Below are positions 56,652-62,636 of a stretch of DNA of 62,636 nucleotides, one piece after another. Made by a program: the position numbers and the translations under genes. The DNA is from Desertifilum tharense IPPAS B-1220 (GTDB lineage Bacteria; Cyanobacteriota; Cyanobacteriia; Cyanobacteriales; Desertifilaceae), in the NCBI RefSeq assembly GCF_001746915.1, contig NZ_MJGC01000063.1, forward strand, positions 1 through 62,636, read 5' to 3'. Within the stretch, counting starts at the first letter, position 1; each line of letters opens with the position of its first letter. The notes under the pieces are model-generated. The model was given only the letters and a program-made list of their open reading frames with translations, was not told the origin of the DNA and did not search any database.

Positions 56652-58025
56652 ATGAACACGCAATTAGTAACTCAGAAATTATTGCCTTTTAACATGAACT
56701 CATCTTCACCTACTATTGTGAACCGCGACTCTTCTCGAACAGAGCCTTATGTGCCTGATATTTTGCTAGTGGATGATATTCCAGACAATTTGAGATTCCT
56801 CTCTAATTTTTTAGCCGATCGCAATTATCGCGTCCGCAAAGCGGTGAATGGCAAAATGGCTTTAGCTGCGGTTCAAGCTTTGCCCCCGGATTTAATTCTT
56901 TTAGACATTAATATGCCAGATATGACTGGCTATGAAGTGTGTCGTTATTTGAAAGAAAATCCAACAACATCCTCAATTCCTATCATCTTTCTGAGTGCTG
57001 CGAGCGAAACGATTGATAAAGTTGAAGGTTTCCGTTTAGGTGCAGTTGACTATATTACCAAACCCTTTCAGCTTGAAGAAGTTCTAGTCAGAGTTCAGAC
57101 TCAATTAACCGTGCGAGAACTTCAAAAGAAATCGGAAGAACAAAATATTCAACTTCAACAAGCGCTAGACAATCTCAAAAAAGCTCAAGAGCATTTAGTT
57201 CATCAAGAAAAAATGGCAACGCTTAAAAAGGTTGTGGCTGGCGTTGCCCATGAAGTTAATAATCCCCTCAGTTTTATCTTTTGCAATACCGAACCTGCCC
57301 ATCAACATATTCATAATCTCCTAACCATTCTGGCGCTTTATCAACAATCCTGTCCGCAACCCCCGCCGGAAGTTCAAGCCTTAATTGAGGAAATCGATTT
57401 AGAGTTTGTTACAACCGATTTAATTCAATTAATGAAATCGATGAAAACGGGTGCCAGCCGCATTCATGCAGTGATGGCTGCCTTGAAAAACTTTACTCAC
57501 CTGGATGAATCTGGATTTAAAGAAATCGATATTCATCAAAATATAGAAGCGGTTCTAGCCTTGCTGCGCTATCGTCTCGGCGCTAGAAATGATGAGTTTC
57601 AGATTCAAGTTGAAAAAGATTATGGAACCTTGCCCCCCATTTATGGTTATGCCGAGCAAATCAATCAGGTTCTCTTTAATTTAATTCTCAACGCAGTTGA
57701 AGCGATTGAATGCAAATATAATCATTGGAAGCGCCAATTTTTTCAACCCCAAATTAAGATTTGGACGGAAATTCGAGGTTATGAATCGATGGTTATTGGA
57801 ATTCAGGATAATGGAATTGGCATATCTTTAGAAAGTCAAGCGCGTTTGTTTGAACCTTTCTTTACCACCAAGCCCGCAGGTCAAGGTTTGGGGTTGGGTT
57901 TAGTCACCAGTCGGCGAATTATTGAAGAAATGCATAACGGTCGCTTGAGTTATGTTTCTTCAGCAGAAAAAGGCACCCAATGGGTTATTGAACTCCCCTT
58001 ATTCAAACAAGGCTCTCCAAGTTGA
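56652..58025 (+). CDS. Response regulator-histidine kinase fusion (REC-HK)
   Basis: A 457-residue soluble protein from the ATG at 56652, 13 bp after the hybrid kinase stop. Residues 35-155 are a receiver domain (ILLVDDIPDNLRFL; phospho-Asp in LILLDINMPDMTGYE; Lys in YITKPFQ). A coiled coil leads to a kinase core with the phospho-acceptor His in VVAGVAHEVNNPLSFIF, and a HATPase domain with QDNGIGISLESQARLFEPFF and GQGLGLGLVTSRRII. It could take phosphate from the upstream kinase and alter its own kinase output. No DNA-binding domain. An alternative start is 56694. Confidence 0.9.
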   Translation: MNTQLVTQKLLPFNMNSSSPTIVNRDSSRTEPYVPDILLVDDIPDNLRFLSNFLADRNYRVRKAVNGKMALAAVQALPPDLILLDINMPDMTGYEVCRYLKENPTTSSIPIIFLSAASETIDKVEGFRLGAVDYITKPFQLEEVLVRVQTQLTVRELQKKSEEQNIQLQQALDNLKKAQEHLVHQEKMATLKKVVAGVAHEVNNPLSFIFCNTEPAHQHIHNLLTILALYQQSCPQPPPEVQALIEEIDLEFVTTDLIQLMKSMKTGASRIHAVMAALKNFTHLDESGFKEIDIHQNIEAVLALLRYRLGARNDEFQIQVEKDYGTLPPIYGYAEQINQVLFNLILNAVEAIECKYNHWKRQFFQPQIKIWTEIRGYESMVIGIQDNGIGISLESQARLFEPFFTTKPAGQGLGLGLVTSRRIIEEMHNGRLSYVSSAEKGTQWVIELPLFKQGSPS

Positions 58026-58598
58026 AGGGCCCACAATGCCATCCACTTCTAAACCGTAACTTTCTTGAGCAGCAAAGACAGCGGCTTCTGTGGTTGGGCC
58101 AAAGTCTCCGTCAATTTCTCCCCAATAAAAGCCAGCTTCTTGCAAGCGAATTTGCAGCCGTTCAACAGCCGAACTGCTCATTCCCCGTCTGAGGATCGGA
58201 AATTCTTCTGTAGCGGGCGGGATGTAAACGGGGTTGGGGGTGACGGGTGCAGGTGCAACTCCTGTGGCGGCGAAGGTGACGGGCGGAAATAAGCGAAACC
58301 AGGTATTGGGGCCGACAATACTATCGGCGTCTATTCCAGCAGCTTGTTGAAAGCGAGAAACCGCGATCGCAGTCGCTTCGGCAAACAAGCCATCAACCGG
58401 GCCGCTATAATAGCCCAGTAGCTTGAGGGCTGCTTGCAGTTCAGACACCGCAGAACCTTGAGCGCCTAAGCTGAGTGTTGGGCGAGTCAGCGCCTCGGCT
58501 TGGGGAGGAGAAAGCAGCGTTTGACCCTTAGCCGGAGACAGGGTACTAAAACTCCCGACTAAGACAGCGCTAGCAATAGAAGCGTACAAAATTCGCAT
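57999..58598 (-). CDS. Secreted protein with two peptidoglycan-binding domains
   Basis: A 199-residue protein with a signal peptide (ILYASIASAVLVGSFSTLSP). Two PG_binding_1 domains lie at about 42-105 (LGAQGSAVSELQAALKLLGY) and 135-198 (GMSSSAVERLQIRLQEAGFY). They are separated by a Pro/Ala-rich linker. No catalytic domain is present, so it is a wall-binding module or a partner of a lytic enzyme. Its 3' end overlaps the convergent REC-HK gene by 27 bp. Confidence 0.92.
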   Translation of the reverse strand: MRILYASIASAVLVGSFSTLSPAKGQTLLSPPQAEALTRPTLSLGAQGSAVSELQAALKLLGYYSGPVDGLFAEATAIAVSRFQQAAGIDADSIVGPNTWFRLFPPVTFAATGVAPAPVTPNPVYIPPATEEFPILRRGMSSSAVERLQIRLQEAGFYWGEIDGDFGPTTEAAVFAAQESYGLEVDGIVGPSTWRALFE

Positions 58599-58756
58599 GA
58601 CGTTGACTCCGACTATCGAGCGTTTTTCCCGTTAGTCTAGCAAGCCGATCGATACGGATGCTTGTAGGATGGAGACAATCAAGTTGGTTGATGCATCAGA
58701 CGTTACGGGAGGGCAATAGAACGCCTCGCGGCTAGTTGCGAGGACGTTGACACATT

Positions 58757-59692
58757 ATGCGTTATTCACTCCTTAGTCGCTTTCAAGGTACTTTTTGCGG
58801 TTCGGTGTTGGGCGAGTTATTGGGCCTCAATTTGCCAGGACTCCCCAAGGGTCAGTTTCCCCCAATCTCGATTTCCGGGGGATGGTATGATTTTGCGATC
58901 GCCAGCACTGATCATCTCCTCAAGGCGAATTCAACCGAACGGGTAGCAACGTCCCCGTCTCCGGCTGCCCTCGGCGCGATCGTACCCGTTGCCTGTTTTT
59001 ATCATGAAAATCGGCTGTTATTGCACAAACAACTCACCTCTCTGGGTCAAAGCTACGCCTTTACCCCTGAAATTCAGCTTAACGCCGTTATTTTAAGTCA
59101 AATTCTGGCTTTAATTTTCAAAGAACAGTTGCTCGTTCCCTTGAACGTCTTACCGCAACTGACCGAGCAATTCCACGCCGAACTAGAGCATTTAGACTCA
59201 AAAGAACTATTACCCCAACTGCACCATCTCCAAACCTTACTCGAACAAGGGGCAACTCTAGAAGCCGTAGAAAGCCAACTCAGCCACCCTTGTACGGCTA
59301 CCCTGTCTATGTTGCGGGCGTTGTATTGTTTTTTAAGCACGCCGGAAGATTTTCGCCTGGTGGTTTTGCGAGCAGCGCGAACCTCCAAAACGCCGCAGCT
59401 AACCAGCGCGATCGCGGGGATGCTAGCCGGAGCTTACAATAGTTTTTCAGGAATTCCCCTCTCTTGGCGTCTGGGTTGGCACAAGTTGAGTCATGCTCAG
59501 GGAACTCCGCCCGATATTCGCCACCTTTCTCAACTGGCGCATCATCTCTGGGCAGCTTGGTCAGGCTCTTACTATGCGATCGCGCCTGCCCTACAATCAA
59601 AAGACGATGGCAATCTGGTCAGCGATCCGGTTTTTCTGAATGTCGCTCAGTTAAGCGCGATCGCAGCACCCCAGACCCTCCGCCCGCGTTAG
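58757..59692 (+). CDS. ADP-ribosylglycohydrolase-fold protein, probably inactive
   Basis: A 311-residue all-helical protein. The N-terminal RFQGTFCGSVLGELLGL and C-terminal AIAGMLAGAYNSFSGIPLSW match the first and last core helices of the DraG/ADP-ribosylglycohydrolase fold. The metal-binding acidic motifs of active enzymes (GDDT-type after the first helix, DTD-type near the end) were not found, so catalysis is doubtful. Similar proteins occur in cyanobacteria as conserved hypotheticals. It is probably monocistronic. Confidence 0.6.
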   Translation: MRYSLLSRFQGTFCGSVLGELLGLNLPGLPKGQFPPISISGGWYDFAIASTDHLLKANSTERVATSPSPAALGAIVPVACFYHENRLLLHKQLTSLGQSYAFTPEIQLNAVILSQILALIFKEQLLVPLNVLPQLTEQFHAELEHLDSKELLPQLHHLQTLLEQGATLEAVESQLSHPCTATLSMLRALYCFLSTPEDFRLVVLRAARTSKTPQLTSAIAGMLAGAYNSFSGIPLSWRLGWHKLSHAQGTPPDIRHLSQLAHHLWAAWSGSYYAIAPALQSKDDGNLVSDPVFLNVAQLSAIAAPQTLRPR

Positions 59693-60063
59693 TCGTGGGA
59701 AACTTGGCTCAGGATCGCGATCGCATCCCCAGTTGAAAATTTCAGCTCGATCCCCTATCCATCCGGAGAGAGTAGGCCAATGTTTGAGAACCCTTTAATG
59801 TAAGTAATCAAACTGTTAGCCTAAAGTCCGCTGAAAAAAAAGTGTCTCGGAACAGGCGAGACCCGTCTTAGTCAACTCCCCAAGGCACTTTTAGAGCTAA
59901 TAACCGATTGTGTTTCCGTCTGGGGGATAAGCGCGTGAAGAGTCAGTCTAACAGAGTAACAAATTTTCTAGGGCTTGTCTTGGCTATAATCAGGGTCATG
60001 ACCGTATATTTTGGTGGCCTGACGGAACAGTTCTGCTGTAGCCGCAATTAGTTGGGTGCCTCT
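59693..60063. other. Intergenic region with candidate minus-strand transcript
   Basis: 371 bp upstream of the HD-phosphodiesterase gene. It should contain that gene's promoter. On the minus strand it holds a strong terminator with a possible upstream promoter, described separately as a candidate small RNA. No protein-coding gene was recognised. Confidence 0.5.
59833..59935 (-). ncRNA. Candidate minus-strand small RNA ending in an intrinsic terminator
   Basis: On the minus strand, GTCTCG-CCTGTTC-CGAGAC (59862 down to 59844) is followed by ACTTTTTTTT (to 59833), a textbook terminator, yet no annotated minus-strand gene reads toward it. Further upstream on that strand AAGACA and TACTCT are 17 bp apart and could be a weak -35/-10 pair near 59985-59957. 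The body includes GGAAACA, a motif I associate with the cyanobacterial Yfr2 RNAs, but the match is too short to name it. Confidence 0.4.
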
Positions 60064-62580
60064 ATGAAACCAATTGAGTTGTTAGCGCGGCAGGTCGATC
60101 AGTGGTGGCGGGTTTACGTCACGGAAACTCCTAGCGCGCGCAAGCGCGTCACACAAAGATCGCACCCGCCCAGATGGGCCTCAATATTACCTGGTGCTTT
60201 TGTTCAAACTGACGCAATGACGGCACAACTCAACCGAACCCGCAACAAGCGCCTCAACTACAAGGCACACCCATCTGTCTTAGTAGCGATCGCCGTTGTC
60301 TCTTTGACCAGTACAATTGGGTACCGATTTTACAACGCCCCCAAACTGGATGTGGGAACCATTGCCCCAGAAACCCTTTTTGCGCCCGATGACGCCAGAG
60401 TTGAAGATACCAAATCCACCGAGGAAAGGCGCAAGCAAGAACGCACCGGGGCCATACCTGTCCTGATGCTCAATCAGGTTGTCAACCAAGAAATTTATCG
60501 CGAACTTTACAACCTGCTCTCTAGAGGCACCCAATTGCGTCTGAGTGCCGGGCCCTTTCCTTACCTAGACCCCACGGCGCTTTCCACCGAAATTCAGCAT
60601 TACCTGCGCGCTTGCGAAGAGTGGGAATGGCGGATTATTCGCCTAAGCGTTACGCGAGAGACGCCCCAAAGACCCCTCGCCTTCAATCGGGGTAACGAGC
60701 CGGGGCGTTCTGGGGGGACTGCGAATGCTCTAGCGGGCGTCAGTTCTGCCGAACAGCAAAGAGCGATCGCGCAATTACGCCGCCTCAAGCAATCTGCTGG
60801 CCCCGTCGGCTTTGCGAACATCCTGCAAAGCATCGAGCAAGCTCGCCTCGCCTATCAGAACGCCACGGCGAACCTAGAACGACAAGTTGCGCCCAATAGC
60901 CGGAAACTGTACAAAGTCACCTTATTTGAACTCACCGATGCCGAATGGGACACTACCCAACAAGGTATTAAAGACACAACCGCCCGCATCCTTGCTCAAG
61001 GCGTACCCAGAGGACTGCCCCCCAATATCCTGCGAAATGCCATTAGCTTGCAGGTGAATGGCTCTGTCCCCTTAAAAGCAGAGCCTCTCGCGATTGAGGT
61101 TCTCTCCTCAATGCTGAAACCCAATCTGATCGAAGACCCCGAACAGACCCGCCTGCGAGCCGAACAAGCCGCTAGAGAAGTCGATCCGGTGATTATTCAA
61201 ATTGCCAAAAACGAGGTGATTGTAGAGGCAGGACAAAGCATTTCCCAAGCAGATTTTGTCCTGATTGATTATTTTGGCTTGAGCGAACGCGGCATTAACT
61301 GGAGGGGTTTGATCGGCTTTGCCAGCTTAGTGGGTAGCGCCGTCTGCATTTTCTGGTTGGTGGAAAGACGCGTTCACTCCGGAATGCGACGCCGAGATTA
61401 TTTATTAGTATTGCTGCTAACTCTGAGCGCCCCGATTTTAGTGAGCTTGGGCGTTTCCTCCACCAGCTTGCCCGCCATTGGCTTATTGATTGGTAGCTTC
61501 TATGGTTCGGCCATTGGGGTGACGGTGGTGGGTTTATTGAGTCTAGCGCTACCGATTGGCTTAGAAATTACGATTAGCGATGGGTTGGCGAGTGCGGCGG
61601 GTGGCTTGTTAGGGGGTTTAGTCGCCGGAAGATTGCGATCGCGCGAAGAAGTCGCCCTCCTCGGCGTCGGCGTGGGTTTAATCCAAGGCGGCGTTTACCT
61701 TTTGATTGCCATGATTTCCAGTTCGTCCGTAGGACTGGTTTTACCCACAGTTCTCGGTGCAGCAGCATTACGCAGCCTCAGCGGCATCGCTTGGAGTATC
61801 GTGGCATTGGGTTTAAGCCCCTATCTTGAGCATGTTTTTGATTTAGTTACCCCGGTTCGTCTGGCTGAATTAGCCAACCCCAACCGCCCCCTGTTGCAGC
61901 GCCTCGCCCTAGAAGCGCCCGGAACGTTCCAACATACCCTGTTTGTCTCGACCCTAGCCGAAGCCGCCGCTAGAGAACTCAATTGCAATGTGGAGTTAGT
62001 TCGCGCCGGAACGCTGTATCACGATATTGGGAAAATGCACGATCCGCTCTTGTTCTGCGAGAACCAAATGGGCGGTCCGAATAAGCACGATACTGAAATT
62101 AAAGACCCTTGGAAGAGTGCCGACATTATTAAAAAGCACGTCAGCGAAGGTTTGGTGATGGCCCGCAAGTACCGTTTGCCTAAAGCCATTCAAGCCTTTA
62201 TTCCAGAACACCAAGGGACAATGCTAATTGCCTTTTTCTATCACCAAGCGCAACAGATGGCCCAAGACGATCCGAGCATTACAGTCCGCGAGTCAGATTT
62301 TCGCTACGATGGGCCGGTTCCCCAGTCGCGAGAAACCGGAATTTTAATGCTAGCCGACTCTTGCGAAGCGGCCTTGCGATCGCTCAAAGAAGCCACCTAC
62401 GAGGAAGCGTTGGCAATGGTCAATAAAATCCTCAGAGCGCGTTGGCAGGATAATCAGTTAGTGGATTCTGGTCTAACCCGCGAGGAAATGAATACCATCG
62501 CTGATGTCTTCGTCCGCGTTTGGCAACAATTCCACCACAAGCGAGTCGCCTATCCTAAAACTGCCCTCACTGCTAAATAG
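60064..62580 (+). CDS. 7TM-HD phosphohydrolase (PgpH-type)
   Basis: An 838-residue membrane protein from the ATG at 60064 (MKPIELLARQ). One N-terminal helix (about 75-95) is followed by a large extracytoplasmic 7TMR-HDED domain (about 100-410), seven membrane helices (about 415-610) and a cytoplasmic HD domain. The metal-binding motifs include FQHTLF, LYHDIGKMHDP and FIPEHQGT. PgpH proteins with this layout hydrolyse cyclic di-AMP in Firmicutes; the substrate in cyanobacteria is inferred. An in-frame start at 60052 is also possible. Confidence 0.92.
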   Translation: MKPIELLARQVDQWWRVYVTETPSARKRVTQRSHPPRWASILPGAFVQTDAMTAQLNRTRNKRLNYKAHPSVLVAIAVVSLTSTIGYRFYNAPKLDVGTIAPETLFAPDDARVEDTKSTEERRKQERTGAIPVLMLNQVVNQEIYRELYNLLSRGTQLRLSAGPFPYLDPTALSTEIQHYLRACEEWEWRIIRLSVTRETPQRPLAFNRGNEPGRSGGTANALAGVSSAEQQRAIAQLRRLKQSAGPVGFANILQSIEQARLAYQNATANLERQVAPNSRKLYKVTLFELTDAEWDTTQQGIKDTTARILAQGVPRGLPPNILRNAISLQVNGSVPLKAEPLAIEVLSSMLKPNLIEDPEQTRLRAEQAAREVDPVIIQIAKNEVIVEAGQSISQADFVLIDYFGLSERGINWRGLIGFASLVGSAVCIFWLVERRVHSGMRRRDYLLVLLLTLSAPILVSLGVSSTSLPAIGLLIGSFYGSAIGVTVVGLLSLALPIGLEITISDGLASAAGGLLGGLVAGRLRSREEVALLGVGVGLIQGGVYLLIAMISSSSVGLVLPTVLGAAALRSLSGIAWSIVALGLSPYLEHVFDLVTPVRLAELANPNRPLLQRLALEAPGTFQHTLFVSTLAEAAARELNCNVELVRAGTLYHDIGKMHDPLLFCENQMGGPNKHDTEIKDPWKSADIIKKHVSEGLVMARKYRLPKAIQAFIPEHQGTMLIAFFYHQAQQMAQDDPSITVRESDFRYDGPVPQSRETGILMLADSCEAALRSLKEATYEEALAMVNKILRARWQDNQLVDSGLTREEMNTIADVFVRVWQQFHHKRVAYPKTALTAK

Positions 62581-62587
62581 AGTGTAA

Positions 62588-62636
62588 AGTGCTGAGTGCT
62601 GAGTGCTGAGTGGGAAGAGGGTGGGGGGATGGGGAG
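62588..62636. repeat. GTGCTGA and G-rich repeat at the right window end
   Basis: Three GTGCTGA heptamers are followed by GGAAGAGGGTGGGGGGATGG. The G-rich part is the reverse complement of motifs in the left-end tract (CCATCCCCCCACC and CACCCTCTTC). It is a dispersed repeat rather than a gene. Confidence 0.7.

Noticed and set aside
59693..60063. Cyclic di-AMP (ydaO) riboswitch before the PgpH-type gene
   Set aside because: Looked for because of the gene's likely substrate, but the conserved ydaO core sequences were not found on the plus strand.

Overview
The window is chromosomal DNA from a cyanobacterium, most likely a filamentous non-marine one. The evidence is the very frequent HIP1 octamer GCGATCGC, cyanobacteria-specific genes (petM, ycf39, nblR, the fused pyrF-pyrE, DUF2949, DUF4327 and DUF4330 proteins), and a large load of WD40, TPR, CHAT, STAND ATPase, RTX and multi-domain histidine kinase proteins. 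The genus cannot be fixed from the sequence alone. Both window ends lie in the same kind of low-complexity repeat in opposite orientation, so the window may be a whole contig broken at dispersed repeats. No tRNA, rRNA, CRISPR array, prophage or intact insertion sequence was seen.

Layout. 0.1-2.4 kb: ureF-ureG-coaE, then a 79-bp tandem repeat. 2.4-8.4 kb, minus strand: a small secreted protein, TldD, and a 1276-residue protein joining a two-partner-secretion N-terminus to a C-terminal CHAT protease through a long Pro-Pro-Thr linker. 8.7-15.4 kb: an RTX/Calx-beta/cadherin/YWTD adhesin, divergent LemA and TPM genes, a DUF433 protein, and a secreted protein that looks like a decayed amidase. 15.5-20.5 kb: fused PyrF-PyrE, a DUF3616 protein, a MntA-HepT toxin-antitoxin pair and a type II NADH dehydrogenase. 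20.9-28.3 kb: an RTX-calpain protease, then hemB, sufE, a COG0523 metallochaperone and folE, with two Fur-type operators.

28.4-32.7 kb, minus strand: three genes with overlapping ends, encoding a VanX-like D-Ala-D-Ala dipeptidase, an exported seven-repeat WD40 protein and an exported TPR-CHAT protease. I regard this as one of the two best candidates for an undescribed functional unit. 32.9-39.5 kb: ycf39-nadK-nblR-DUF192 in a row, an orphan SmtB/ZiaR-type zinc sensor, petM, pdxA and small conserved proteins. 39.7-44.7 kb, minus strand: a phasin-like protein, MscS-DUF2254, DUF4330 and an SLH lipoprotein.

44.7-53.2 kb, minus strand: a helix-turn-helix STAND-type ATPase followed by two tandem, partly identical, membrane-anchored STAND-type ATPases each with 14 WD40 repeats. 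This is the second candidate unit. 53.5-58.0 kb: a hybrid histidine kinase with an ethylene-receptor N-terminus and a phytochrome-like GAF domain, followed by a response regulator-kinase. 58.0-62.6 kb: a peptidoglycan-binding protein, a degenerate ADP-ribosylglycohydrolase-fold protein and a 7TM-HD (PgpH-type) phosphodiesterase. A possible minus-strand small RNA lies just upstream of the last gene.

The housekeeping genes cover urease maturation, CoA, UMP, tetrapyrrole, Fe-S, pterin, NADP and B6 synthesis. Between them lie accessory genes rich in cell-surface modules, eukaryote-like proteases (two CHAT, one calpain) and signalling ATPases.
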